Assembly (NCBI GenBank): GCA_025359945.1
Contig: JANYDD010000059.1
Coordinates: 1-64,000, forward strand
DNA length: 64,000 nucleotides
Reading direction: 5' to 3'
From: Bdellovibrio sp.
GTDB taxonomy: Bacteria; Bdellovibrionota; Bdellovibrionia; Bdellovibrionales; Bdellovibrionaceae
Under the pieces are notes generated by a model. It was not told the origin of the DNA. It made no database searches and saw only the letters and a list, made by a program, of their open reading frames with translations. A program made the translations under genes and the position numbers. Position 1 is the first letter of the stretch. Each line of letters opens with the position of its first letter. Below are positions 9,007-17,562 of this stretch, in pieces.

Positions 9007-10065
9007 ATGAAGAAAATTGATTGGCCAGTGACGCTTTTTCTAATTTTAGTTCCACTTTTAGCTGTGATTTTAACGTCCATTTACTTTTGTTTTTTTACGG
9101 CCTCTACGGGTTTAGTGGTTTTTGCGATTGTGTTTTCTATTTTGACTGAGCTTGCGATTACCGCTGGATACCATCGATTATTTTCGCATCGCTCTTACGA
9201 AGCGATTGCTCCGTTGAAATGGCTTTTGGTTTTAGTTGGAACCTCAGCTTGGCAGGGATCTGTTTTTCAGTGGGTCACCGGTCATCGGCAGCACCACGCC
9301 CACGAAGACACTGACGATGACCCCTACTCTATCAACAAAGGTTTCTGGTATGCGCACATGGGCTGGATGTTGGTGAAACAGGAATTTAGGCTGGGAGCTT
9401 TAGATTTACAAAAAGATCCACTTTTGCGTTTTCAACATCAGCACTACGTTAGCGCTGCCCTTTTAACGGGATTTATGTTTCCTACTTGTGTCGGAGCGTT
9501 GATGGGAGACCCTTGGGGCGGATTGATTCTGGGGGGTTTTTTGCGAATAGCCGTCACCCAACACTTTACCTACTTTATCAATTCACTTTGCCATTCTTTC
9601 GGGCGGCAAACTTACTGCCAAAAAATTACGGCTCGAGACAGTTTTTTAGTGGCGGTTCTGACCCAGGGCGAAGGTTATCACAATTACCACCACCGGTTTC
9701 AAGCGGATTACAGAAATGGCGTAAAATGGTACCATTGGGATCCTACAAAATGGGCCATCCGCTTTTTTTGGCTTTTAGGATTAGCTCGGCGCTTAAGAAA
9801 AATGCCTCATCAAGAAATATTAAAAGCTCGTTTGCAGGTGGAAGCGGCCCGACTGAAAGCCCAAGGTTATTCGTTGGAAAAATTAGAGCTTCTGAAAAAT
9901 AAAATTTTTGCCCGTCAACATAACTTAAGAAAACTTCAAAGTGAATTTGCCAAAACCAAAATGAAAAATTTAAAATCAGAAATCGGCTTGGCCAAGTTAG
10001 AATTTGAATTTGAAATGAAACGTTGGAAACTTTTTAAAAAAAATCCAATCTTGCCAATTTCATAG
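9007..10065 (+). CDS. Acyl-CoA (delta-9 type) fatty acid desaturase with C-terminal coiled coil
   Basis: A membrane di-iron desaturase that introduces a cis double bond in fatty acyl chains and so tunes membrane fluidity. The three histidine boxes are intact: HRLFSH (56-61), HRQHH (93-97) and HNYHH (225-229). Four hydrophobic segments surround them. Residues ~285-350 are an extended Lys/Glu/Leu-rich helix predicted as coiled coil, beyond the usual desaturase end. Shine-Dalgarno AGGAGA at 8992-8997. A TATAGT at 8970-8975 could be its -10, with only a poor -35. Confidence 0.92.
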   Translation: MKKIDWPVTLFLILVPLLAVILTSIYFCFFTASTGLVVFAIVFSILTELAITAGYHRLFSHRSYEAIAPLKWLLVLVGTSAWQGSVFQWVTGHRQHHAHEDTDDDPYSINKGFWYAHMGWMLVKQEFRLGALDLQKDPLLRFQHQHYVSAALLTGFMFPTCVGALMGDPWGGLILGGFLRIAVTQHFTYFINSLCHSFGRQTYCQKITARDSFLVAVLTQGEGYHNYHHRFQADYRNGVKWYHWDPTKWAIRFFWLLGLARRLRKMPHQEILKARLQVEAARLKAQGYSLEKLELLKNKIFARQHNLRKLQSEFAKTKMKNLKSEIGLAKLEFEFEMKRWKLFKKNPILPIS

Positions 10066-10127
10066 AATTGATCTTAAAACAAAGTCTCCGCTTTAAATAA
10101 CGTTCCATTAAGTGAAAGGAATTTTCA

Positions 10128-10949
10128 ATGCATATTACTTTAAATACAAAGGTGTTGGCGCCCTTTGGGAAAATAATAGTCACCGCGATTGCTTTTTCAT
10201 TTCTTCATATTGGCAGTGCTAACGCTATCGCTTTAGATTCTAGAAGCTTCGAATATGGAACTGATCTAAAATTTGAGGGTTACCTGTCACAACCAGCGGT
10301 CAAATCAAAAAATAAAAAACTTCCTGGTCTCTTAGTTGTTCACAACTGGATGGGCGTGACCGCTGAAACCAAAAAGCAATCTGATCGCCTGGCACAGTTA
10401 GGATATTTGGTTTTTGCTGTCGATATTTATGGAAAGGGAGTCCGGCCTCAAAATCCAAAAGAAGCCGGCGAACTAGCCACCCAATATAAATCCAATCGAA
10501 AGATGTTTCGTGACCGCCTTAACTCGGGGTTAGCAGCACTTAGTTCACTTCCCAACGTCGACACGTCAAAAATTGTAGCTTTGGGTTACTGCTTTGGCGG
10601 TACCGGTGTGGTTGAATTGGCAAGAAGTGGCGCGGACGTCAAAGCGGTAATTAGTTTTCACGGAGGGCTTGACGGTCCAAAAACTGACGCCGGCAATTCT
10701 TGGAAAGCCAAAGTCCTTGCCTTTCACGGAGCGATAGACCCCTTCGTTCCTGAAAAAGATTTGTTAGCTTTCGAAGACGAAATGAAAAGAAATAAAGTTG
10801 ATTTTCAGCTTTTCAAGTTTGGGAACACTGTTCACTCTTTCACTGAGGAAAGCGCCGGAAACGATCCAACCAAAGGCTTCGCCTACAGTGCCTCATCCGA
10901 CAAGCGATCATTCGAAATCACTAAAAACTTTTTGGCAGAAATTTTATAG
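10128..10949 (+). CDS. Secreted dienelactone hydrolase-family protein
   Basis: 273 residues with a signal peptide (hydrophobic ~10-32, ANA cleavage region). The alpha/beta-hydrolase catalytic triad of the DLH family is visible: C155 in GYCFGG, D204 in HGAIDPF and H236 in NTVHSF. DLH proteins hydrolyse cyclic ester bonds, but the exported form suggests a general periplasmic hydrolase rather than chlorocatechol degradation, and no catabolic partners lie nearby. Shine-Dalgarno AAAGGAA precedes the start. Convergent with the methyltransferase gene, with 16 bases between stops. Confidence 0.88.
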   Translation: MHITLNTKVLAPFGKIIVTAIAFSFLHIGSANAIALDSRSFEYGTDLKFEGYLSQPAVKSKNKKLPGLLVVHNWMGVTAETKKQSDRLAQLGYLVFAVDIYGKGVRPQNPKEAGELATQYKSNRKMFRDRLNSGLAALSSLPNVDTSKIVALGYCFGGTGVVELARSGADVKAVISFHGGLDGPKTDAGNSWKAKVLAFHGAIDPFVPEKDLLAFEDEMKRNKVDFQLFKFGNTVHSFTEESAGNDPTKGFAYSASSDKRSFEITKNFLAEIL

Positions 10950-10965
10950 TTTTCTAAATCAGTGG

Positions 10966-12249
10966 CTAGGCTTTCTTCTTTAGCCTGGCCATAAAAAAAC
11001 CGTCGCCCGCGCCGGTCGCCTTAAATGGAAGAATTGTTTCCATTTCGTCTAAAGTAAAATCAGAATGTTGGGCCAAAAACCTATCCACTTGGCGTTGGTT
11101 TTCATTTGGAAAAATACTGCAGGTTGAATAAACCAAAAATCCGTCGGATCGCACGCACGCAGAAAAACTATCTAGCAACTGCGCTTGAGTATCTTCCATT
11201 TCGCGAACTCGCTGTAAGGTAATTTTCCATTTTGAATCAGGATTTCTTCTGATCACACCCGACCCCGAGCACGGCGAATCTACTAAAACCCGGTCGAATG
11301 AATTTTCAAGACGCTTTAAAGTTTTAGAGTTCTCGATGACTTTTGTCTCGATAAGATCCAGGCCATTTCTGGAAGCCCTACGACGAAGCTCATCCAACTT
11401 CCATTCGTGAATATCCATAGCTAAAATTTTTCCTTTATTTTTCATCAATGTGCCTAAGTGAAGAGTTTTCCCTCCCGCCCCTGCGCACGCATCCAAAACC
11501 CGCAAGCCCGCGGCGGGTTTTGTAAATAAAGCGACCTTTTGTGACGATCGGTCTTGAACCTCGAAAAATCCTTTTTTAAATTCTTCCAATTGAAATACGT
11601 TTTTTCTCTCGACCAACGTTAAACCCTCGGGCGCGCTGGAAATGGGTTCGGTTTCAACTTCGGCTTGAGACAAACGACCTTTCAGATCTTTCACTGAAAT
11701 TCTTAAAGTGTTCACGCGTAGATCTATTGGCGCCGGTAAATTAAGCTCTGCCAGAATATGCGCCCAAGTTTTTGGGGACAATTCGCCGCGGAAATGATCT
11801 TGAAAAAAATCATCCCTTTGAGAACAAAAATCGGTTTGCAAGTAATTATGAGTTTGTTCTAAAGCTTCAGCCAACCACCAGTCAGGAAACGATTGCAAAA
11901 CAGAAATATTATTTTGCTGCAAAAGCTGAATTTTTTTTTGCTGCATTTCTTTTTTTAAACCTTCGGGCAGCCAATCGGTGGTCACTTCTTTTCGAAGAAA
12001 CAAATCCAAACCAATCAAACTTGGAAAGTGATGCCGCGTGGGCTGGTCGATTTGCAAAAGCTCTAGATAGTACCGCCACCATCTGACACACGAGTAAACC
12101 GTTTCAGCAAACAGTTTACGGTCTCGCGATCCCCATTTTTTTTGCGACTTCAGATATTTCTCTATCACTTTATCGGCAAAGCGATTCTCGAAAAAAATCT
12201 CTTCCAGGGCTTGCGCTGTTTGATTCAAAATGACGGTATGAATTTTCAT
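10966..12249 (-). CDS. rsmB: RsmB-type 16S rRNA (cytosine-C5) methyltransferase
   Basis: 427 residues: an N-terminal NusB-like RNA-binding domain (~1-140, with WGSRDRKLFAETVYSCVRWWRYY) and a C-terminal SAM-dependent Rossmann domain. The SAM motif is DACAGAGGKT (253-262). The two catalytic cysteines are C327 (DSPCSGSG) and C377 (STCSI). The family includes RsmB (C967) and related NOP2/RsmF enzymes; the NusB-like N-terminus supports RsmB. A long inverted repeat separates it from the outer-membrane protein gene upstream. Confidence 0.88.
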   Translation of the reverse strand: MKIHTVILNQTAQALEEIFFENRFADKVIEKYLKSQKKWGSRDRKLFAETVYSCVRWWRYYLELLQIDQPTRHHFPSLIGLDLFLRKEVTTDWLPEGLKKEMQQKKIQLLQQNNISVLQSFPDWWLAEALEQTHNYLQTDFCSQRDDFFQDHFRGELSPKTWAHILAELNLPAPIDLRVNTLRISVKDLKGRLSQAEVETEPISSAPEGLTLVERKNVFQLEEFKKGFFEVQDRSSQKVALFTKPAAGLRVLDACAGAGGKTLHLGTLMKNKGKILAMDIHEWKLDELRRRASRNGLDLIETKVIENSKTLKRLENSFDRVLVDSPCSGSGVIRRNPDSKWKITLQRVREMEDTQAQLLDSFSACVRSDGFLVYSTCSIFPNENQRQVDRFLAQHSDFTLDEMETILPFKATGAGDGFFMARLKKKA

Positions 12250-12260
12250 GAATTCCTAAC

Positions 12261-12420
12261 AGGGTGCTTGAAAAGTATTTGTGGGTACGAAACTTTGTGA
12301 GAAAATTCTGGCCCAGGCATAAAGACAAGCCGTAGCCAGCAGCTATGGCGCCGACTGACAACGAAGTTCCACAAGCTTTTCACAAAATTTTTAGTCCCCC
12401 AGATACTTTTCAAACACCCT
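12261..12420. repeat. 160-bp imperfect palindromic element
   Basis: The two ends are inverted copies of each other. The outer 20 bases match at 18 positions (AGGGTGCTTGAAAAGTATTT from 12261 versus the reverse complement reading from 12420), and weaker similarity continues to about 50 bases per arm, including TTTGTGA. In the centre is a smaller hairpin, GCCGTAGC-CAGCA-GCTATGGC (about 12330-12350). The right end abuts the stop codon of the outer-membrane protein gene (12421-12423). No coding potential is apparent. It resembles a REP/MITE-like unit or a structured RNA; no second copy was found in the window. Confidence 0.7.
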
Positions 12421-13062
12421 CTAGAAATTAAAGACCGGGCCCAAAGTCACTTTCGATCCATTCAATTGCCCCTCAGACAAAAGATGCAAATGATTGGTCA
12501 TGCCATATTCAATAAAAAATCCAACTCCAGGCGAAATATCTAAAAAACGCGCCCCCATAATCAGCTGGTAATCAAAAGCTAAATTACTTTTATTCGGAAC
12601 CTGCTGAAAAAAAATCCCCAGCCCCGCAGAAATTCCAAAATAAAGCGGAAAGCGGGTCTCGGCCTTTGGAAAAGTGAGAAGCGGCAGGAACGACATTTTG
12701 CTGGCCTTCGTTCCGGACAGATCGTACTCGTTAAAATCGATGCGAAAGTTAACGTCAATGCCACTCCATTGATCAAACAAATAGGTCAAACCGTAAGTTT
12801 GCTGACCAACGTCCTCGACCTTGCCGATATCTTTCCAGTTGTAGGCAGAAGACTGCGTGAACTTTCCATAGTGAAGCATTAAAACATGATCAAAAGGATT
12901 GTCTGTGGCGGGGGAACGGGTCTCGGGTCCACCTTGAAAATAGGGTTCCGCAGCTTTGCGACCTACTTTAACATTTTTTCGAGAACCGGCTTCGGCAAAA
13001 AGATGAATTGTAGTAAGCGAGGTGAAAATAAAAATAAATAGTCTAACGAACAAAAATCGCAT
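12421..13062 (-). CDS. Probable outer-membrane beta-barrel protein (unknown function)
   Basis: 213 residues with an N-terminal signal peptide (~1-24, hydrophobic FVRLFIFIFTSLTTIHLFAEA). The mature part alternates hydrophobic and polar residues and ends in a phenylalanine (GPVFNF), as do many barrels recognised by BamA. Recurrent Tyr/Phe-Gly pairs (YFGISAGLGIFF, GVGFFIEYG) also fit beta strands. No enzyme motif is seen. It is transcribed toward rsmB, from which it is separated only by the palindromic element. Confidence 0.7.
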   Translation of the reverse strand: MRFLFVRLFIFIFTSLTTIHLFAEAGSRKNVKVGRKAAEPYFQGGPETRSPATDNPFDHVLMLHYGKFTQSSAYNWKDIGKVEDVGQQTYGLTYLFDQWSGIDVNFRIDFNEYDLSGTKASKMSFLPLLTFPKAETRFPLYFGISAGLGIFFQQVPNKSNLAFDYQLIMGARFLDISPGVGFFIEYGMTNHLHLLSEGQLNGSKVTLGPVFNF

Positions 13063-13104
13063 ATTTTTCCTACGGACCTTTTGACTTAACGCAGGATTAA
13101 AAAG

Positions 13105-13123
13105 GGGTCAAACCTTTTGACCC
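13105..13123. promoter_or_regulatory. Palindrome upstream of nrdR
   Basis: Perfect inverted repeat GGGTCAAA-CCT-TTTGACCC between the divergent outer-membrane protein gene and the nrdR operon, 42 bases before the nrdR start. Its right arm contains TTGACC, which could serve as a -35 for nrdR, so a bound protein or a hairpin could control initiation. It does not look like an NrdR box. Confidence 0.35.
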
Positions 13124-13164
13124 TGCTTGCGGTACTCTTCTATTTTAAAAGATGAGGTTTTTAA

Positions 13165-13617
13165 ATGAGGTGTCCATTTTGTGGCTCAACGGAAGATCGT
13201 GTTTTAGAAACGCGCGAACAAAAAGACGGCGAAGGAATTCGACGTCGCCGAGAATGCTTATCGTGCAAAGGACGTTTCTCGACCACTGAAATCCTAAGCC
13301 TCAATTATCCATTGATCATAAAAAAAGATGGCCGACGCGAGCCTTTCTCCAAAGAAAAAGTTCTGAAAGGAATTCAAGCCGCCTGCCAAAAGCGCCCCAT
13401 CAGCCTGAATCAATTGGACGAAATGGTCAGCCGAATTGCTAACTGGGTATTATCCAAAGGCGAAAAAGAAATCCCTTCTAAATTGATCGGGCTTCGGGTC
13501 ATGCAGGATTTGCGCCTTTTGGATGATGTTGCCTATGTGCGCTTTTCAAGCGTCTATCGGACCTTCAAGCATGTTCAAGAATTCGTCGAGACTCTAGAGG
13601 ACGAACTAGCACCATGA
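13165..13617 (+). CDS. nrdR: Transcriptional repressor NrdR
   Basis: 150 residues, the full NrdR length. The N-terminal zinc ribbon uses C3, C6, C31 and C34 (MRCPFCG and CLSCKGRF), followed by the conserved RRRREC and the ATP-cone domain from about residue 48 (IIKKDGRREPFSKEKVLKGI). NrdR senses ATP/dATP and represses ribonucleotide reductase genes. It is the first gene of a tightly packed operon; its stop overlaps the nusB start by four bases. Confidence 0.96.
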   Translation: MRCPFCGSTEDRVLETREQKDGEGIRRRRECLSCKGRFSTTEILSLNYPLIIKKDGRREPFSKEKVLKGIQAACQKRPISLNQLDEMVSRIANWVLSKGEKEIPSKLIGLRVMQDLRLLDDVAYVRFSSVYRTFKHVQEFVETLEDELAP

Positions 13618-14018
13618 GAAGACTTTCTAGAGAAATCGCATTGCAAGTTTTATTTCAGAGTGAATTCACGCTTCGAATTGCTCAAGAAGATTTTTTAGCG
13701 CTGCTAGAAGATCAAGTCGATACAGAAACCATCGACTACGCGAACACTTTGATCTCCGGAGTCCAAGAAAACCTGACGGGCATTGATCGCGACATCAGCG
13801 CTTACTCTCGCCATTGGAAGATTGAGCGCATGTCTTTAGTGGATAAAAACTTGTTGCGCATCGGAATTTTTGAAATGCAATACCTTCCAGAAAAGCTAAA
13901 GCCTGAAATCGTGATCAACGAAGTCATCGAGATCGCAAAAAAATTTGGAACAACGGATTCATCGGGTTTTGTGAACGGGATTCTTGATCCTATTGCACAA
14001 AAAATCAAAGCTGAATGA
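13614..14018 (+). CDS. nusB: Transcription antitermination factor NusB
   Basis: 134 residues, all-helical NusB fold: start RRLSREIALQVLFQSEF, C-terminal KLKPEIVINEVIEIAKKFGTTDSSGFVNGILDPI. NusB binds boxA RNA with S10/NusE and supports rRNA antitermination. It overlaps both nrdR upstream and the unknown gene downstream by four bases, so the four genes from 13165 to 15306 form one translationally coupled operon. Confidence 0.95.
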   Translation: MRRLSREIALQVLFQSEFTLRIAQEDFLALLEDQVDTETIDYANTLISGVQENLTGIDRDISAYSRHWKIERMSLVDKNLLRIGIFEMQYLPEKLKPEIVINEVIEIAKKFGTTDSSGFVNGILDPIAQKIKAE

Positions 14019-14476
14019 ACGCCCAGCTTCTGAAACCTCACCAGGCTTTCCAACCAGGCGCAGACCTTTGGATTGTTCCCGATGTTTTAGAATCTTCGTT
14101 TTGCACAAAATTAAATTGGTTGCTTAATTTTCAGCTTAGCCTTGCCGGCCTTCATCAAAAAAAAAAGATGTCCCCAGTTTTAAAAAAGATTTGCACAGAT
14201 GCAGATTTTCCGATTTTTTCATTTGAAAATAATGACGTAATGATGATCCCAACCAAAAATTACTTTCCCAACCAATACACGCTGATGATTCCGACTCGGA
14301 ATAATTTAGCAGTTTGGACAGAAAAATATTTACAAAGCTGGAGGGATTTGAACAGTCCTTCCATTCGGGTTTTTTTGCCCCGACTGATTTCCTATGAATC
14401 CTATTTTGATGTTTTTGAAAAATATCCGATCAAATCCAAAATAGCTTTTGTCAGCGAACAAGGAGTTCCCATTTGA
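14015..14476 (+). CDS. Unknown protein inside the nrdR-nusB-ppsR operon
   Basis: 153 residues, no family recognised. There is no signal peptide or membrane segment, and composition is ordinary for a soluble protein, with a few aromatic-rich strands (YFPNQYTLMIPTRNNLAVW). Its reality is supported by position: the start overlaps the nusB stop (ATGA) and the stop overlaps the next start (TTGA), the same spacing as its neighbours. It may be lineage-specific. Confidence 0.75.
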   Translation: MNAQLLKPHQAFQPGADLWIVPDVLESSFCTKLNWLLNFQLSLAGLHQKKKMSPVLKKICTDADFPIFSFENNDVMMIPTKNYFPNQYTLMIPTRNNLAVWTEKYLQSWRDLNSPSIRVFLPRLISYESYFDVFEKYPIKSKIAFVSEQGVPI

Positions 14477-15306
14477 GTTCTCAGTTCATTTACATTGTCT
14501 CGGATTCAACCGGAGAAACTGCGGCGACAATGATTCGCGCCGTACTGGTCCAGTACCCCGAGGTCGAATTTCAAATTTCTAGGTTTAAAAATATCCGCCA
14601 AGAGTCGCAATTGCCGTTGATCGTGGATGAAGCCAGTGAACGAAAAGCCTTAGTCATCCACACCATTGCAAGTCCCGACATTCGCTTAAAAATCGCCGAG
14701 CTCTGCCAGCAAAAAGGCACTCCAAGCGTAGATCTTTTGGGACCACTGATTCATGTTTTTGATACTTTTCTCAATCGAACTTCTAGCTCTCAGGTTGGGA
14801 TATTGCGTGCGGTGGACGAACAGTATTTTCGTCGGATCGAAGCCATCGAATACACCGTCAAACACGACGACGGAAAAACTTTTCATCAATTGGACAAAGC
14901 CGATATTGTTTTGGTCGGAATTAGCCGAACTAGTAAAACTCCTTTGTCGATTTTTCTTTCGCACAAAGGTTGGAAGGTCGCTAACATTCCGCTGGTTTTA
15001 GGAACGCCCTTGCCCGAAGAACTATTTAAAATTGATCAGCGCAAAGTCGTAGCTCTTATGATCGACATCGACAGTTTGCAACGAATCCGAAAAAGCCGAC
15101 TAGAAAAATTTGGACAAGATCCTGGGGGCGAGTACGCCAGCGCCGCGCACATCTTAGACGAGATCGATTACGCTCAGGATCTTTTTAAAAAGAATAAAAA
15201 ATGGCCGGTTTTCAATGTCACTGACCGGGCTCTGGAAGAAACAGCATCGGAAATTGTCAAAATTGTTTCGGCAAGAATGGGCTATCCAGAATCAGCGTTA
15301 TTTTAA
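14473..15306 (+). CDS. ppsR: PEP synthase / pyruvate phosphate dikinase regulatory protein (DUF299)
   Basis: 277 residues, full length. It is a bifunctional serine/threonine kinase and Pi-dependent pyrophosphorylase acting on PEP synthetase or pyruvate phosphate dikinase. Seen here: N-terminal YIVSDSTGETAATM, the P-loop-like GISRTSKT (149-156), and C-terminal VTDRALEETASEIVKIV. The start is a TTG at 14473, chosen because it gives the family N-terminus directly and overlaps the preceding stop. The presence of a target PpsA/PpdK cannot be judged from this window. Confidence 0.92.
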   Translation: MSSQFIYIVSDSTGETAATMIRAVLVQYPEVEFQISRFKNIRQESQLPLIVDEASERKALVIHTIASPDIRLKIAELCQQKGTPSVDLLGPLIHVFDTFLNRTSSSQVGILRAVDEQYFRRIEAIEYTVKHDDGKTFHQLDKADIVLVGISRTSKTPLSIFLSHKGWKVANIPLVLGTPLPEELFKIDQRKVVALMIDIDSLQRIRKSRLEKFGQDPGGEYASAAHILDEIDYAQDLFKKNKKWPVFNVTDRALEETASEIVKIVSARMGYPESALF

Positions 15307-15894
15307 GGCGCAGGATTCTTTCGCCTTTGCAGCAATCGCGTCTTGTAAATAATCAATCTTGTAAGGATTTATTTTTTTCGAAAGGCTTGGGTTATCAACA
15401 AAGGGTTTGGCTAATCCATGACCTCGAGAAAAACTGATAAATTGATCTTTTTGACAAGTATAGAACTGCGCTTTTGTTTCAATATATTCTTCGCGAATTC
15501 CAGAATCAAAACCCTTTTCACACGAACAGAATTCGCCCAAACCGGCCACATACCCATCATTGTATCTTTGTCGATCCCAAGAAACACCAAGTGCGGCGCA
15601 GTCTTTTTTCCAAAAGTCCCAACGTTGACCCAAACGTTGGCCCTCTTGACCATCTTTTAGACCCATCTGGTGAACATCCATCTCCTGACATCGATTTTTT
15701 GTCACTGGCGGTAAAGGAATTAAAGAGCAAGAAAGATTGAAGATGCCAGCAATAAGGAAAATAAAAATACCAAAAAAAGTTCTAACTTTTTTCTTGCGCT
15801 TGCAGCGATTGATAAAACACGTCCACCAATCTGGTGTCGTTAGTTTTTTTATAATAGTAGAAAAAATCAATCCCATAGCTAAAATCCTTAACAT
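15298..15894 (-). CDS. DUF2799-like cysteine-rich envelope protein
   Basis: Up to 198 residues; the start is uncertain because the first ~37 codons overlap the LysR gene and no ATG fits better. A hydrophobic stretch ending FNLSC (C56) resembles a lipoprotein signal, but the lipobox is imperfect. The mature part has the DUF2799 pattern of spaced Cys, Gly and aromatic residues (GLKDGQEGQRLG, DCAALG, YNDGYVAGLGEFCSCEKGFDSG). The family has no established function. The 3' end overlaps the ppsR 3' end by nine bases, convergently. Confidence 0.7.
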   Translation of the reverse strand: MLRILAMGLIFSTIIKKLTTPDWWTCFINRCKRKKKVRTFFGIFIFLIAGIFNLSCSLIPLPPVTKNRCQEMDVHQMGLKDGQEGQRLGQRWDFWKKDCAALGVSWDRQRYNDGYVAGLGEFCSCEKGFDSGIREEYIETKAQFYTCQKDQFISFSRGHGLAKPFVDNPSLSKKINPYKIDYLQDAIAAKAKESCALK

Positions 15895-16684
15895 GGATCT
15901 TGTTCAATCGCCCCATGCGCACCTGTTTTTTCACCGATAACGACGGTAGAAATCCCCATCCCAATCCAGATTCAATCACGCGTTTCAAAGTGCCCACATT
16001 CTGAGACTCGAAGTTAGGCTCAACATTCACGTGAGCTTTCACCAAAGCTTTGCCAAAAAGATCATTAAATTGTGGAAACTCTTTTGTAAACCCCACAAAC
16101 GGATACCTATTAATTTCTGAAAGCTGAATCTGTTGCGGCATTTCGGTGTCTTTACCCGATCCCACCAACCAAAGTTCTTCTTTCAGCAAAAATTTCTTTT
16201 CAACATCGCCTAAGTTTTGACCAAATTGGCGTTCGACTTCGGGAATAATCAAAACGTCCAGCGTTCCGCGTTTGAATTCGCGAATCAGTTCGTCACCCAG
16301 GCCATAGTCTATCCGAATACTTAATTTTGGATTGTGTTTCAAAAGTCGACCCACGATCGGGCTCATCAAATGAATTCCCAAAGTGTTCAAGGTTCCAACG
16401 CTTAGTTTTCCTCGCAACTCGGCGCCCATGGCGCGCACAGAGATTTCAGCTTGTTGCCCTAACTGCAAAATTCTTTTGGCGTAATCGTAAAGAACTTCAC
16501 CCTGCAAAGTGGGCTTGATCTGCCTAACGCCACGCACCAGTAGCTCCACACCAAGCTCTTCTTCCAAATTTCTAATTTGTTGGCTGATCGCGGGTTGAGT
16601 CAGATTTAGTTTGTCGGCGGCGGCTGTCATGCTGCCTTCGCTTAGAACAGTTACAAATGATTGGACTTGGTACAGATTCAACAT
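15782..16684 (-). CDS. LysR-family transcriptional regulator
   Basis: 300 residues. The N-terminal winged helix-turn-helix (~1-60) has the typical SMTAAADKLNLTQPAISQQIRNLEEELG segment, and the C-terminal periplasmic-binding-protein-like effector domain spans ~90-300. LysR regulators usually act on a divergent gene and themselves; here the divergent gene encodes a secreted, membrane-anchored protein starting at 16809. The 124-base gap contains GATG-N10-CATC dyads that could be LysR sites. The effector is unknown. Confidence 0.92.
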   Translation of the reverse strand: MLNLYQVQSFVTVLSEGSMTAAADKLNLTQPAISQQIRNLEEELGVELLVRGVRQIKPTLQGEVLYDYAKRILQLGQQAEISVRAMGAELRGKLSVGTLNTLGIHLMSPIVGRLLKHNPKLSIRIDYGLGDELIREFKRGTLDVLIIPEVERQFGQNLGDVEKKFLLKEELWLVGSGKDTEMPQQIQLSEINRYPFVGFTKEFPQFNDLFGKALVKAHVNVEPNFESQNVGTLKRVIESGLGWGFLPSLSVKKQVRMGRLNKIHVKDFSYGIDFFYYYKKTNDTRLVDVFYQSLQAQEKS

Positions 16685-16808
16685 CCCTCAAAGTTAAACT
16701 AGTTTCAGAAAATGAACAAGGTTTTGAGGAAAAAACATGATTGATGTCGGAGTCAGCATCCTTCATCATAAAGTCTAAGATGCGACAACCAAGTTGGAGA
16801 AAACATCA

Positions 16809-17558
16809 ATGACCAAAACGCGTTCTATACAACTTAGATTTCTTTTCGTTCTAGGACTTTTTTTCTTTCTCCCTTTAGTTCAAGCAAAAACCTTTAAAAA
16901 TGCCTACATTAGCTTTGAATTGCCGCAAAACTGGAACTGCAAACTAGAAAATACCGACTGGGTTTGCAGAGTGGACAACGAAAAAGAATTTAAAGAGGCC
17001 ATTATCGTTTTTACGGCTAAAGAAACCGGGCCCACTGATACCATCGATCAGTATGTTAGCCACTTGGGGACGCCCCAACCTACTGCATTTAAAGGTTCGC
17101 AAGGATCGGTGTCCAAAGTGATTTACCAGCCCCAAAAATCACCCATCAACAATCAAATGTGGATCGACGGTCTGCACATGAGTAGCGAGGTCAACAATTA
17201 CTACACCCGGTATTTGGCGACGATCAAAGATAGAATTGCAATCCTGATTACTTTCAGCGCTCATAAAGATTTTTACACCAAATACAATTCTGATTTTTTT
17301 AAATCCGTAAGCTCGTTGCAAGTGATTGCCACAAAAAATTTATTTGACGGCGGAGCTATTGGCGGAACCCGTTCCGGCAGCGAACAGTTGGGACCGCCTA
17401 TTGCCAGCGGCGCTTTCAGCGATCTTGACCCTTCGCTGACGGCCCCAGAAGCAAGAACAGGATCCGGCAGCGGCGGTAAATTAAAATTTCTTTTTTTAGG
17501 AATAGCGTTTTTGTTAGCTGCGGTGGGCGGGTATGTGTACTGGAAATCCAGCAACTAG
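16809..17558 (+). CDS. Secreted protein with C-terminal membrane anchor, unknown function
   Basis: 249 residues from the ATG at 16809, chosen because GGAG at 16796-16799 is well spaced for it; an in-frame TTG 15 bases upstream is less likely. A signal peptide (~1-26, ending VQA) is followed by a globular region (FKNAYISFELPQNWNCKLENTDW) reminiscent of domains in lipid- or surface-associated secreted proteins. Then comes a Gly/Ser-rich linker (GSGSGG) and a terminal transmembrane helix (~225-245). Divergent from the LysR gene, which may control it. Confidence 0.7.
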   Translation: MTKTRSIQLRFLFVLGLFFFLPLVQAKTFKNAYISFELPQNWNCKLENTDWVCRVDNEKEFKEAIIVFTAKETGPTDTIDQYVSHLGTPQPTAFKGSQGSVSKVIYQPQKSPINNQMWIDGLHMSSEVNNYYTRYLATIKDRIAILITFSAHKDFYTKYNSDFFKSVSSLQVIATKNLFDGGAIGGTRSGSEQLGPPIASGAFSDLDPSLTAPEARTGSGSGGKLKFLFLGIAFLLAAVGGYVYWKSSN

Positions 17559-17562
17559 TTTA

